Source: Candidatus Opimibacter skivensis (GTDB lineage: Bacteria; Bacteroidota; Bacteroidia; Chitinophagales; Saprospiraceae). From it: DNA of 64,000 nt. Numbering within the stretch: position 1 is the stretch's first letter; every line of letters starts with the position of its first letter. The stretch covers positions 124,001-188,000 of the forward strand of contig JADKHH010000023.1 of NCBI GenBank assembly GCA_016721905.1. Reading direction: 5' to 3'. The notes beneath the pieces are model-generated. The model was not told the DNA's origin, did not search any database, and saw nothing but the letters and a program-made list of their open reading frames with translations. Positions 43,924-52,672 of this stretch are shown here, piece after piece. The position numbers were made by a program, and so were the translations under genes.

Positions 43924-44193
43924 ATTGGCTCTCTTTTTTGCCCCATCGAAATTCCAAATCTGCGATTTTATCATTCTTGTGTTTGTGGTGAGGGGCAAGA
44001 TTTCTGACCGTGTTGTGGATTATATGTGAGAGGTGAGTGTCCGTGAGTCGTGAGACGTGAGTGTTTAGTGAGACGTGAGACGTGAGTAATGTGAAGTGAG
44101 CTTGCGAACGTCAAATACTTAATGAAAAATCCTCTGGAAGCTGGAAGCTGGTAGCTAATACTGATAGCTGATAGCTGACTAGCTGACAACTCC
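43924..44193. repeat. Repeat-rich intergenic region
   Basis: No gene is seen. It holds GTGAGTCGTGAGACGTGAG simple repeats (about 44030-44092), a dispersed repeat GTGAGCTTGCGAACGTC...CCTCTGGAAGCTGG (44093-44158) and GATAGCTGATAGCTGA repeats to 44185. Confidence 0.7.
44093..44158 (+). repeat. Dispersed repeat, left inverted copy
   Basis: GTGAGCTTGCGAACGTC, then AATGAAAAATCCTCTGGAAG and a GCTGGAAGCTGGTAGCT tail. Other copies: about 11253-11325 (same strand) and 45958-46020 (opposite strand). Confidence 0.75.
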
Positions 44194-44853
44194 TCACTTA
44201 TACATCAACTCCTTCACCTTCTTCTTATCCTCCTTGATATTCTTTAGATCAAACATGGTCCCAAAGACATGATCCCATAGGGTAGAGCTGACACCATAAC
44301 CCATATGCTCATTCTGGTAATGGTGGAGGTGATGATTGCGCCAGTGATTCCTGGCCCAGCTAAATGGCGGACGCCACGCATGGATCGCATAGTGGATCGA
44401 ACCGTACAACAGATAGCCAAGCATAAATCCGGGAAAGAATGCAAAAGCATTGAGTTGCATCACCAGATACATCAGGCCAAAGATGGTACCTGAAATCAGG
44501 ATACTGGGTAGCGGAGGCATGAATAACCGTGTCTTGTCTTTCGGATAATGATGATGGTTACCGTGGAAGATGTACACGATTTTCTTTCCTCGTTCACTGG
44601 TAGTTTCCAGATGGAAAATAAACCGGTGCGCTATATACTCAAAGAAGGTCCAGAAGAAAACCCCGCCAATAAACAGCAGGAAAACCTTAAGGATGGTATA
44701 GTCTAGTGATGAGTGGCTATAGTATAGCATGTAGATGATGAGAGGCAAATACATGCCCCATATCAGCAGGGGATGTGCTTTGGTCAGGACTTCAAGATAC
44801 CGGCTGTTAAACAGGCGCGCCTGCCCCGAATTTTCGATCTTTTCGATATGCAT
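44194..44853 (-). CDS. Fatty acid hydroxylase / sterol desaturase-family protein
   Basis: This 219-residue di-iron membrane enzyme has the family His motifs HRFIFH (about residue 71), HGNHHHYP (about 90), HYAIHA (about 150) and HHLHHYQNEHMGYG (about 171-184), between four hydrophobic helices. In Bacteroidota such enzymes are candidates for 2-hydroxylation of fatty acids in sphingolipids or aminolipids. CAAAGATA at 44876-44883 (TATCTTTG on the minus strand) is a likely -7 element 22 nt upstream of the ATG. A monocistronic gene, flanked together with its neighbour by inverted repeats. Confidence 0.88.
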   Translation of the reverse strand: MHIEKIENSGQARLFNSRYLEVLTKAHPLLIWGMYLPLIIYMLYYSHSSLDYTILKVFLLFIGGVFFWTFFEYIAHRFIFHLETTSERGKKIVYIFHGNHHHYPKDKTRLFMPPLPSILISGTIFGLMYLVMQLNAFAFFPGFMLGYLLYGSIHYAIHAWRPPFSWARNHWRNHHLHHYQNEHMGYGVSSTLWDHVFGTMFDLKNIKEDKKKVKELMYK

Positions 44854-45109
44854 GATCAGGTCATTTATATATACACAAAGATAAGGATAATGTAAATAAG
44901 GACAAAAATATCGTTTAATATTTCGCCATTTGGTGTAGGTTGATAGATAGCACCTGTTAGCACTTTGTCGATGGTTGATGATCCATTTATTTCAATCTAA
45001 AGTTACTTGTCTGCCAGCATTTAGCCTTGGGACATTTCGATCAGTTGGGTTTGCTTGTAATTCTGGATTTGCAAAATTCATTATCTTACATTACAGAAAC
45101 ATTTGGCCC

Positions 45110-45904
45110 ATGAGATACATCCTCCTTACATTCCTATACTCCTGCTCCCTTCTCCTCCAAGGCCAGACATCTGTCAATGCCGACCCACTTTCAGGTCAAT
45201 ACCATGCTAACCTTCAGGGAGATGAATTAGTCATGGGACTTAATCTGAAATATGGTACATCATACATTGGTACGATGACAGACAGTCACCAGAAGTACTC
45301 ACTGAATCTTGAGCTCGCAAATGGTAAAAATGTAACCGGCACCGCTAAAGAATATTCAATGGGCCTCCAGTTTGAAGTAGAAGGTATCATCGATGGTGAC
45401 AGACTTCCGCTTACTTTCTCGTTTACACTGGGAGATAAAACGGATCAGATGAAGATTGATTTCGTCAGGGAAGGAAGTGAGTTGCCAGCATCAACAGGCA
45501 CCGGCCATGTTAGTCAGGATGCACCGGATCTCCCAAAGGACGCTACACATCCACGCGATCTCATAGGCACCTGGACAAAAGAAGAACTCTATAACTCCGG
45601 CTACGGAGATAATTACATGGGCGCCGGTTTCTCAGAAAGTATGACCTTCCTCTCTGACGGTCAACTCTCCGAAGGCAGCAGCTCCGCTACCATGAGCGGA
45701 AGCAACTACAGCGGCCAAAGCACCGGCCAAGGCACAGGTATCATCCCCGGCGTCAAATGGTACACGATCGGCAATCAACTCTATATGCAGGTTACCGAAA
45801 ATGGCCAGACCCAGGAAGTTCACCTAGGAAGGTATTATGTGGAAAACGGTAATATGCTGATCACCGGGACAAATGGAGAGAAGATTTTGTTGAAGAAGCA
45901 ATAG
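45110..45904 (+). CDS. Secreted protein of unknown function
   Basis: The chosen ATG (MRYILL) gives 264 residues with a signal peptide (LLTFLYSCSLLLQGQT, cleavage about 19); the upstream in-frame part lacks signal character. The first half (LSGQYHANLQGDELVMGLNL to about 125) is a beta-strand-rich domain. A Thr/Ser/Asp linker follows, then a lipocalin-like domain with LIGTWTKEELYNSGYGDNY and the Ser/Gly-rich GSSSATMSGSNYSGQSTGQG (about 185-205). No enzyme motifs. An unrelated fatty acid hydroxylase gene diverges from it. Confidence 0.7.
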   Translation: MRYILLTFLYSCSLLLQGQTSVNADPLSGQYHANLQGDELVMGLNLKYGTSYIGTMTDSHQKYSLNLELANGKNVTGTAKEYSMGLQFEVEGIIDGDRLPLTFSFTLGDKTDQMKIDFVREGSELPASTGTGHVSQDAPDLPKDATHPRDLIGTWTKEELYNSGYGDNYMGAGFSESMTFLSDGQLSEGSSSATMSGSNYSGQSTGQGTGIIPGVKWYTIGNQLYMQVTENGQTQEVHLGRYYVENGNMLITGTNGEKILLKKQ

Positions 45905-46198
45905 CTGTCGGCTATGAGCTATCAGCTCTCAGCTATAAGCTCTCAGCTCTCAGTTTTGGAGCTACCAGCTACCAGCTTCCAGAGGATTTTTCATTATGGA
46001 TTGTCGTTCGCAAGCTCACTAATCTCCAGTCTCACCCTCACGATCCACATTCACTCACAACTCACGTCTCACGATTCACTCACAACTCACAATTCACACT
46101 CACTCACGTCTCACGATTCACGCCTCACGTCTCACGTCTCACGTCTCACGCTTCACTCACAACTCACAACTCACAATTCACAACTCACAATTCACAGC
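45905..46198. repeat. Repeat-rich intergenic region
   Basis: No gene is seen. It holds GAGCTATCAGCTCTCAGC repeats (45905-45958), an inverted copy of the GTGAGCTTGCGAACG repeat (45958-46020) and CTCACAACTCACAATTCAC repeats (46028-46198), the mirror image of 44030-44185. Confidence 0.75.
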
Positions 46199-46816
46199 TC
46201 ACCAATAGTAACGGAACGCCTGACTAATCGCGATAGCTATAAAAATCATCCCTACCAACTTGCCGGCATAAAGGCTGAGCTTTTCACTCTTGCGGCGGAT
46301 ATATTGACCTAGTTGGGCATACAGAAGGAAGACTAAAAAGGTACCACCGACGACACCTACTGAAAAGGCTGCTACAAACTCAGGTTGCAGTCTGATGAGA
46401 CCTGCTGAGTGCAGATAACTGCCAAGGAAAACATAATAGGGTATAGCAATCAGGTTGAGCGCGGTTACCATCACTCCTTTCGCAAATCCGATCACATGAG
46501 ATGCCCGGGTTGTAGGGGAGGGGTTGATCGAGTTTTTCTTGAAGAGGTAATAACATCCGATCACCAGGAAAATGGGAATACAAATCACGATGATCGTGCG
46601 CTCCACTTCAGGATTAGTGGATAGGATATTGAAGAAGCTGAGGGCAATATAAGCCTGGAAAAACTCCACAAAAGCGGCCCCACAGGCCATGATAATGCCA
46701 GCGCGCACCCCACGACGTATAGATTCCTCCGCTATGGACACATTGATGGTCCCCATAGGAAGCGTACCTAAAAAGCTGCCAATACAGCCATATATAAAGT
46801 GCGTCAGGAATCCCAA
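46199..46816 (-). CDS. LysE-family membrane exporter
   Basis: The 205-residue protein has six hydrophobic helices. The family start GSFLGTLPMGTINVSIAEES, with RRGVRAGIIMACGAAFVEF after it, is the LysE/RhtB signature (G.L.PGP.N......G...G....G...G). LysE exporters move amino acids or other small molecules out of the cell. It is the last gene of the four-gene minus-strand operon, 6 bp after the ATP-grasp gene, so it may export the product of the ATP-grasp enzyme (inference). Confidence 0.85.
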   Translation of the reverse strand: MGFLTHFIYGCIGSFLGTLPMGTINVSIAEESIRRGVRAGIIMACGAAFVEFFQAYIALSFFNILSTNPEVERTIIVICIPIFLVIGCYYLFKKNSINPSPTTRASHVIGFAKGVMVTALNLIAIPYYVFLGSYLHSAGLIRLQPEFVAAFSVGVVGGTFLVFLLYAQLGQYIRRKSEKLSLYAGKLVGMIFIAIAISQAFRYYW

Positions 46817-46822
46817 ATGATA

Positions 46823-47914
46823 TTAATTAGCTCTTTTGTAGCGAAAATATAGGATTAAAGCGGATATTATTTTTTTAAATGTAACCGGCGGGTGCCCCAG
46901 GCGTCTGTTTTGCTTCGAAATCCTGTACATCACGTTCCAGTGAAAGGCCATATCCCTGTATGCTTTCCACAGGGAATACCCCGGCTGGTAGATATGCGCA
47001 GGATCACTGCTGGTGCCGTTAAATTCCAGGATCCGGATGTCCTTCCCCGCCCTCAAGGACTCCCAGGAGGCTACTCTCATGTCAAAGCGTCCATAATAAA
47101 CCTCCGGCATGGATCTCAAAATCGGTATCATCTGCCTTGTGATGGCTTCATCTATCTCACTATTTCTGTCGAGAAACATGGTGCCTCGGCAATGATTACC
47201 GACATTTTCAAGGATCAAGGTCTCCCCATGGGCCAGAATTTCATCCCATCGGGGGCCAAATTTTGCCCTCAGTTTCTCATACTGAAGGACCGCCCTGTCC
47301 TGTCCGATGATCAGCTTACCAATGGAAGATTGCCCGTCCCCTTTGATCTGCAGGAAATGTTTTTCACAGACAGACGTGACTGCCGATTCCTTTAGATCCG
47401 GTGTCTGGTAAACCATGATGCTCAGCTCCAGCGGCAGATCAACGTAAGTCTGAAGGATGATGTCGATTGGGTGATTGTTGAGATAAGTATGCAGTTCTTC
47501 CCGCGAGTGAATTTTTGAAATCAACCATCCCCGCTCACCCACTTCAGGTTTCGCGATGACAGGATAGGATAATCCGGACGAATGAAAGAGCTGGTCAATA
47601 CTTTCTTCTGTCCTGTCTGCTTTTACCAGGAGTGTTTTAGGTTTGAATGCATCTGGTATGTTATCCAGGATAGCGGATTTCGATTCACCAAAGAAGCCAC
47701 CGGTTTCAATGCCCGGATTGGTCAGCGTGAAGAAAAAGAAATCCCGTGCACGAATGGCATTCCATATCCATATGCCTAACACAGGAAGATTGAAGACATA
47801 CACCGGCCAGTATTCCCATGATCTAAGCCGGATAAAAAAGCGCCTCCACCAAAGTGTGGTGGGAGACAACACATTGGATGGTGCTGTGATGTATGTTGCT
47901 GTATCATCAGTCAT
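46823..47914 (-). CDS. ATP-grasp ligase-like protein
   Basis: The 363-residue protein begins with a hydrophobic segment (about 35-55, PVYVFNLPVLGIWIWNAI), then an ATP-grasp fold. Marks are SYPVIAKPEVGERGWLISKI (about 118-137), ILQTYVDLPLELSIMVY, and the metal-binding YYGRFDMRV...ILEFNGTSSDP (about 275-310). ATP-grasp enzymes join a carboxylate to an amine or thiol with ATP; D-Ala-D-Ala-ligase-like enzymes are the closest group, and the substrate is unknown. The start overlaps the TANGO2-like gene by 8 bp. A LysE exporter follows. Confidence 0.78.
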   Translation of the reverse strand: MTDDTATYITAPSNVLSPTTLWWRRFFIRLRSWEYWPVYVFNLPVLGIWIWNAIRARDFFFFTLTNPGIETGGFFGESKSAILDNIPDAFKPKTLLVKADRTEESIDQLFHSSGLSYPVIAKPEVGERGWLISKIHSREELHTYLNNHPIDIILQTYVDLPLELSIMVYQTPDLKESAVTSVCEKHFLQIKGDGQSSIGKLIIGQDRAVLQYEKLRAKFGPRWDEILAHGETLILENVGNHCRGTMFLDRNSEIDEAITRQMIPILRSMPEVYYGRFDMRVASWESLRAGKDIRILEFNGTSSDPAHIYQPGYSLWKAYRDMAFHWNVMYRISKQNRRLGHPPVTFKKIISALILYFRYKRAN

Positions 47915-48614
47915 AGTGCACCATGACTTCTTCGCGCTTATCCTGATCCAATGAGAGATGCAGGATGGAAGCGGAGGTTTCCTTTAATTCGATACTCGTC
48001 ACTGAAAGGGTCTTGACAAGGTCTTTCCTGTTCATGACAAATCCATTGTCAGGATCGCCATTGGCCATCTGATGAAATGCAATGATAGATTCACGGTCAA
48101 CAACCGGGTTCTCACTGAGCCATTTTTCGAAAAGTGATTTTCGCCACTCCCTCACCTTGGGTGGATAGAGCGTTACCGAAGACCATATGCGCGGCTCATC
48201 AAAGGGCAGGTAAGCAATACTTTTCTGATCACCATCCCAGATCAATTGCAGGAGTATGTGATTTTCATAAATCAGCAGTGTAAAAGGAGCAATCCCATTA
48301 AACTCCGTCTTTAAAAGGAACTGGTTAGTATCCTCAGCCGCTGCAGCATCGACCACTACCTGGCCACGACTCATCCGGTAGGGTGGATTTGGAATGAACG
48401 GCTCGAATCCACCATTTAGCAGACAGACAACTCTTCCTCTATCTGCAAGAGCTATCCAACTGCCACCTGACAATTCATCAAGCGGAAAATGTATTGCATT
48501 CCAGTCAGGCGTATGTGTTGATTTGAGTCCGGTGGCTTGACGGTCAGGGCTTTCATCACGGTTGGACGTGATATACAAATTACTGCCTTGTGGGATAAAG
48601 GTTACTGTGCACAT
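47907..48614 (-). CDS. NRDE/TANGO2-family protein
   Basis: The 235-residue protein begins MCTVTFIPQ; Cys2 would be the N-terminal nucleophile if the family acts as an Ntn-hydrolase. The name-giving NRDE motif is in ITSNRDESPDR (about residues 16-26), followed by the family's GGSWIALADRGRVVCLLNGG (about 57-76). TANGO2 proteins are conserved from bacteria to humans, with unclear biochemistry linked to lipid or haem handling. It overlaps the DinB-like gene by 13 bp upstream and the ATP-grasp gene by 8 bp downstream. Confidence 0.88.
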   Translation of the reverse strand: MCTVTFIPQGSNLYITSNRDESPDRQATGLKSTHTPDWNAIHFPLDELSGGSWIALADRGRVVCLLNGGFEPFIPNPPYRMSRGQVVVDAAAAEDTNQFLLKTEFNGIAPFTLLIYENHILLQLIWDGDQKSIAYLPFDEPRIWSSVTLYPPKVREWRKSLFEKWLSENPVVDRESIIAFHQMANGDPDNGFVMNRKDLVKTLSVTSIELKETSASILHLSLDQDKREEVMVHYD

Positions 48615-49135
48615 GATTCCTGCCGGTGGCGTATGGTCGATGGGGCTACACCAAAATGTTCGGGCAGCACAATCGATGGGGTAGTCGCCTTCAAAGCTAT
48701 TTTAACGATGGCAAGATGATGGATGGTATGTTCGATGTTATAGATCAGTTCTCTTCCAATGGTCGAGGGGACCAATAAATTTTCCTGGCCATGCTCTGTG
48801 CAATCCAGCAGGCACTTTTTTTCAGCATCCAGTTCACTCAATCGCTCACAGATTTGATTTACATTCTGCAGCGCATGATCAGGCGCAGACTCGATCAGGA
48901 AATCCCGCCGACGTTTTGCATAATTGATCTCCGGCATGCCATCATTAATGGATTGCTCAAGGAGGCAATTGTAAAATTCAATGATATGGCGTGTGTGCTG
49001 ACCAATCGTAGATCCGGAAAGGATTTCAAGCGGTGCCTGGTAAGTGACCGGATCGATTACGGAGAGATAGTACCGTAGGTCGTTTAAAGCACTACCTGCA
49101 ATCTGAGGAAGAGAGATTGGTGGTTTCGGATCCAT
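48602..49135 (-). CDS. DinB-like (DinB_2) four-helix protein
   Basis: The chosen start (MDPKPPIS) gives 177 residues and lies 7 nt after a -7-like TATCTTTC, so the transcript would be leaderless; the upstream ATG at 49153 would lie inside that element. A DinB fold is indicated by IGQHTRHIIEFYNCLLEQ (about 45) and YNIEHTIHHLAIVKIAL (about 130), supplying the His triad that binds metal. The C-terminus FGVAPSTIRHRQ is typical of the Bacteroidota subgroup. First gene of the operon. Known relatives act as metal-dependent thiol transferases; a specific role cannot be assigned. Confidence 0.82.
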   Translation of the reverse strand: MDPKPPISLPQIAGSALNDLRYYLSVIDPVTYQAPLEILSGSTIGQHTRHIIEFYNCLLEQSINDGMPEINYAKRRRDFLIESAPDHALQNVNQICERLSELDAEKKCLLDCTEHGQENLLVPSTIGRELIYNIEHTIHHLAIVKIALKATTPSIVLPEHFGVAPSTIRHRQESCAQ

Positions 49136-49153
49136 AGACGCCGAAAGATACAT

Positions 49154-49702
49154 ATTTCCTTTGTTCGGGCTTTCAGCCTCTCACAAAGGTTGGTGGAATG
49201 GCGGAATGGCAGAATGGCGGAATGGCTAAAGAGGCTCAGGAGGCCGAAGGGGCTCAAGAGGCTTAAATGCAAGGGGCATGGGGCAAGGAGCAAGGAGGCT
49301 GTCAGGAGGCAGATATTCATTAATATAAATTAGCGGCGAAACTTGAACTGCGCCTCTGCGTCTCTGCGAGAGAAAAAAATTGGAAGAATCAGCGGCATAG
49401 GGCATAGAGCAGAGAGCAGAGGGACTGTCAGGAGACAGATTTTCATTAACGTAAATAAGAAGCTAAACTTGAACTGCGGCTCTGCGGCTCTGCGCGAGAA
49501 AAGGGCGGAAAGGAGGTATAGGCAAAACACAAATATTCTTCATTGCGGAGTTGCGGCGTCGCGCGAGAAATAAATTTGAATGATTCAAAACCATATAAAA
49601 CAGAAGAGGCTTAAAAGCAATGTATTTGCTCTTAAGCCTCTTTAGCCCCTTAGGCCACTTCGGCCTCTTTAGCAAAACAATATGTGCAGCCCACAAGGCT
49701 GA
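49154..49702. other. Intergenic repeat region, no gene
   Basis: About 550 bases with no credible gene. It holds GGAATGGCGGAATGGCAGAA repeats (about 49195-49225), AGGCTCAGGAGGCCGAAGG repeats (49231-49270), and two related blocks with AACTTGAACTGCG.CTCTGCG (about 49340 and 49468) plus a weaker third near 49542. The icd terminator hairpin is at 49605-49641. Confidence 0.65.
49605..49641 (-). terminator. Probable icd terminator hairpin
   Basis: AGAGGCTTAAAAGCAA (49605-49620) pairs with 49626-49641 with one mismatch. On the minus strand a T-rich stretch (CTGTTTTAT) follows. Confidence 0.65.
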
Positions 49703-50968
49703 TTACATATTGGAAATAATTTCGTCCCCGAATTCAGAGCATTTCAACAACGTAGCTCCTTCCATCAATCGGTGGAAATCATAAGTCACCCGTTTGTTGG
49801 CGATAGCTTGTTCCAGTCCCTTTTCAATGAGGTCAGAAACTTCTGTCCAGCCCATGTAGTCAAACATCATCACACCGGAGAGGATGACAGAACTTGGATT
49901 GACTTTGTCGAGTCCTGCATATTTTGGAGCGGTACCATGGGTCGCTTCGAAAATAGCGGCACCATTGACGTAGTTGATATTTGCACCTGGAGCGATTCCT
50001 ATTCCACCCACCATTGCCGCAAGGGCATCAGAGATATAGTCGCCATTCAGGTTGAGTGTAGCGATAACATCATACTCTGCAGGACGTAATAAGATCTGTT
50101 GGAGGAATGCATCAGCGATCACATCTTTGACAAGCAGTGCGCCACCATCAAGTGCAGCTTTTTGAGCTGCATCGGCAGCATCCTGTCCTTGTGCTGCTAC
50201 AATCCGGTCGTATTGAGCCCAGGTAAATACTTTATTGCCATACTCTCTTTCAGCGAGCGCATAGCCCCATTCCTTGAATTTACCTTCTGTGTACTTCATG
50301 ATATTGCCCTTGTGGACAATCGTGACACTCTTGCTGCCTTTGCGGAAAGCATGCTCGAGAGCGGCTCTCACCAGGCGTTCTGTTCCTTCAACAGAGACAG
50401 GCTTGATACCTAAGGATGAAGTTTCAGGGAAGCGGATGTTTTTAACCCCCATTTCTTCGATCAGAAAGCGCTTAACACGTTCGTTTTCAGGGCTTCCGGC
50501 TAGAAATTCGATACCGGCATAGATGTCTTCCGTATTTTCCCTGAAGATGATCATATTGACCTTTTCAGGTTCTTTTACAGGAGTTGGGACGCCTGTGTAC
50601 CATCTGACCGGGCGCACGCAGGCATAGAGATCAAGTTTTTGGCGTAAAGCCACGTTTAGAGACCTGATACCACCACCTACAGGGGTAGTCAGAGGGCCTT
50701 TTATAGCTACAAGGTGCTCGGTGATGACATCCAGCGTCGCCTGAGGCAGCCAGTCACCTGTTTGTTTAAAGGCCTTTTCGCCAGCCAATACCTCCTGCCA
50801 GATGACCTTGCGGGAGCCATTGTATGCTTTCTGGACAGCGGCGTCAAAGACCCGGACGGAAGACGCCCAGATATCAGCACCGGTACCATCTCCTTCGATA
50901 AAGGGTATAATCGGGTCAACAGGAACCTGGATTCCGGCTGCCGACATTGTTATTTTAGATCCGTTCAT
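49703..50968 (-). CDS. icd: NADP-dependent isocitrate dehydrogenase
   Basis: The chosen start (MNGSKI) gives 421 residues, close to the 416 of E. coli Icd. It oxidises and decarboxylates isocitrate to 2-oxoglutarate in the TCA cycle. Motifs are IPFIEGDGTGADIW (about 20-33), the substrate loop RSLNVALRQKLDLYACVRP (with the Ser that is phosphorylated in E. coli), ENTEDIYAG, NLNGDYISDALAAMVGG and GTAPKYAGLDKVNP. Lys-Tyr in APKYAG followed by Val indicates NADP specificity. TAATTTTG (complement of 50996-51003) is a likely -7 element, 27 nt before the ATG. ruvB diverges from it. Confidence 0.95.
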   Translation of the reverse strand: MNGSKITMSAAGIQVPVDPIIPFIEGDGTGADIWASSVRVFDAAVQKAYNGSRKVIWQEVLAGEKAFKQTGDWLPQATLDVITEHLVAIKGPLTTPVGGGIRSLNVALRQKLDLYACVRPVRWYTGVPTPVKEPEKVNMIIFRENTEDIYAGIEFLAGSPENERVKRFLIEEMGVKNIRFPETSSLGIKPVSVEGTERLVRAALEHAFRKGSKSVTIVHKGNIMKYTEGKFKEWGYALAEREYGNKVFTWAQYDRIVAAQGQDAADAAQKAALDGGALLVKDVIADAFLQQILLRPAEYDVIATLNLNGDYISDALAAMVGGIGIAPGANINYVNGAAIFEATHGTAPKYAGLDKVNPSSVILSGVMMFDYMGWTEVSDLIEKGLEQAIANKRVTYDFHRLMEGATLLKCSEFGDEIISNM

Positions 50969-50995
50969 TTCAGTGAATTGCGTTTGATTGAGGCG

Positions 50996-51049
50996 CAAAA
51001 TTAGAAATTCTGGGGGAAGCCGGGGGTGCCTATTTTTTCAATACCTTAG
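50996..51049. promoter_or_regulatory. Divergent icd/ruvB promoter region
   Basis: CAAAATTA (50996-51003) is TAATTTTG for icd on the minus strand. TACCTTAG (51042-51049) ends 6 nt before the ruvB ATG. Both fit TAnnTTTG, the second with one mismatch. Confidence 0.5.
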
Positions 51050-51055
51050 CACCTG

Positions 51056-52084
51056 ATGCGCAATCCGATTATAGACGCAGCAGATGATCATCTGACCCCC
51101 CAGGAAAAACAGGTCGAAAAGGCCTTACGTCCCAAGGGGTTGACAGAGTTTGCAGGGCAGGAAGATATTGTTGAAAATCTCTTTGTGTTTATCCAGGCAG
51201 CTAAGCAGCGTGGCGAAGCACTGGATCACGTTTTATTGCACGGACCTCCCGGATTAGGCAAGACTACGCTTTCCCACATCATCGCTACCGAACTCGGCGC
51301 CAATCTCCGCATGACTTCAGGGCCTGTAATCGAAAAGCCCGGAGACCTCGCAGGATTGCTGACCAATCTCCAGGAAGGGGATGTCCTTTTTATCGATGAG
51401 ATCCACAGGCTCAATACAGTCGTCGAAGAATATCTGTATTCGGCCATGGAGGATTACCGCATTGATATCATGATCGACAGCGGACCGAGTGCACGATCTG
51501 TTCAGATCAGCCTTCAACCATTTACACTTGTTGGAGCTACAACAAGACTAGGATTGATCTCATCGCCGATGCGTGCACGTTTTGGTATCAATTTCCATCT
51601 GGATTATTATGATGTGCCGACGCTTGAAAAAATTATTTCCAGATCAGCCACGATTCTGGATGTCCCGATCACTGATAAGGGAAGACTTGAAATAGCATTA
51701 AGGTCAAGAGGGACACCACGTATTTCAAATGCATTGCTACGCCGGGTCAGGGATTTTGCGCAGATCAAAGGTTCAGGCACGATTGATGAAGAAATAGCCA
51801 TCCATGGCCTCAATGCTTTGCGCGTTGATCAATACGGCCTGGATGAAATGGATAACCGTATTTTGTCAACCATTATTCATAAGTTTAATGGTGGTCCCGT
51901 TGGTATCACCACGATTGCAACAGCAGTAGGAGAAGATCCAGGTACGATCGAAGAAGTATATGAACCCTTCCTGGTGATGCAGGGATTTATTCAACGCACT
52001 CCACGCGGCCGTGAAGCCACCCCGAAAGCATTTCAGCATCTGGGTGTTCCTTATAAACCAGTTCAACGTGATTTGTTTTCATAA
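51056..52084 (+). CDS. ruvB: Holliday junction branch-migration ATPase RuvB
   Basis: The 342-residue motor of the RuvAB complex has the family start RPKGLTEFAGQEDIVENL (about 26-43). Walker A is GPPGLGKTT (about 64-72), Walker B FIDEIHRL (about 116-123), sensor GATTRLGLISSPMRARFG (about 168-185), and the C-terminal winged helix has FIQRTPRGREAT. The predicted transcript is leaderless. A Pycsar-effector-like gene begins only 6 bp after the stop, so the two are probably co-transcribed. ruvA and ruvC are not in the window. Confidence 0.97.
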   Translation: MRNPIIDAADDHLTPQEKQVEKALRPKGLTEFAGQEDIVENLFVFIQAAKQRGEALDHVLLHGPPGLGKTTLSHIIATELGANLRMTSGPVIEKPGDLAGLLTNLQEGDVLFIDEIHRLNTVVEEYLYSAMEDYRIDIMIDSGPSARSVQISLQPFTLVGATTRLGLISSPMRARFGINFHLDYYDVPTLEKIISRSATILDVPITDKGRLEIALRSRGTPRISNALLRRVRDFAQIKGSGTIDEEIAIHGLNALRVDQYGLDEMDNRILSTIIHKFNGGPVGITTIATAVGEDPGTIEEVYEPFLVMQGFIQRTPRGREATPKAFQHLGVPYKPVQRDLFS

Positions 52085-52090
52085 GCGCAA

Positions 52091-52660
52091 ATGATGGAAG
52101 AGAAACCTTTGAAATCGAAACAGGCTGAGCGTGGAAAGGAAACACTTTTCAGGGTCACCTATAATCACCAGAGTAAGCTCGTGCAGATCGCTGACTATAA
52201 GGCCAACATGATTATTACGGTCAGTGCGATGGTGATATCCGCCATTGTAGCTGTTGTTGGCTATACCACCGTGTCAGGGACGATCGGAAGCTATGGTTCA
52301 ACATTTATCATCCCGATAGCCATTATCGTCTTGTCTTCACTCGTGGCGCTTGTTTTTGCTATACAAGCTGCGCGTCCTAAATTGATCAAGGCCCATAAGC
52401 CAGGCACCGCAGGGCACAAAGCAAGTCTTCTTTTTTTTGGTGTGATCGCCAGTTATTCACAAACGGAATATCTCTCAAAGATGAAGGAGCTGCTCGCAGC
52501 CGGAGATGAAATGTATGAGCATATGACGATCGATATCTATTACCAGGGATTGATCCTCAAGCGCAAATACAATTTACTGGTCTTCGCCTACCAGATCCTT
52601 ATGTGGGGATTTGTGGTGAGCGTGTTGATTTTTCTTTGTCTGCTATTCTATGGCCTCTGA
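52091..52660 (+). CDS. Pycsar-effector-like membrane protein (PycTM/DUF5706 family)
   Basis: The 189-residue protein opens with LFRVTYNHQSKLVQIADYKA, the family's 'NH..L..IAD.KAN' signature. Transmembrane helices lie at about 38-60 (IITVSAMVISAIVAVVGY) and 72-95. A soluble loop contains LFFGVIASYSQTEYLSKMKE and DIYYQGLILKRKYNLL, and a last helix is at about 165-187. This family includes the PycTM effectors of Pycsar anti-phage systems, which damage the membrane on cCMP/cUMP binding. No pyrimidine cyclase gene is in the window, so it is an orphan and may have a housekeeping role. Either Met1 or Met2 may be the start. Confidence 0.82.
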   Translation: MMEEKPLKSKQAERGKETLFRVTYNHQSKLVQIADYKANMIITVSAMVISAIVAVVGYTTVSGTIGSYGSTFIIPIAIIVLSSLVALVFAIQAARPKLIKAHKPGTAGHKASLLFFGVIASYSQTEYLSKMKELLAAGDEMYEHMTIDIYYQGLILKRKYNLLVFAYQILMWGFVVSVLIFLCLLFYGL

Positions 52661-52672
52661 GGTCAATCCACA

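Noticed and set aside
46028..46198. Possible CRISPR or minisatellite in CTCACAACTCAC repeats
   Set aside because: Irregular short units without spacers of constant length.
52091..52660. Declaring a complete Pycsar defence system
   Set aside because: No cyclase gene is in the window; only the effector-like protein is supported.
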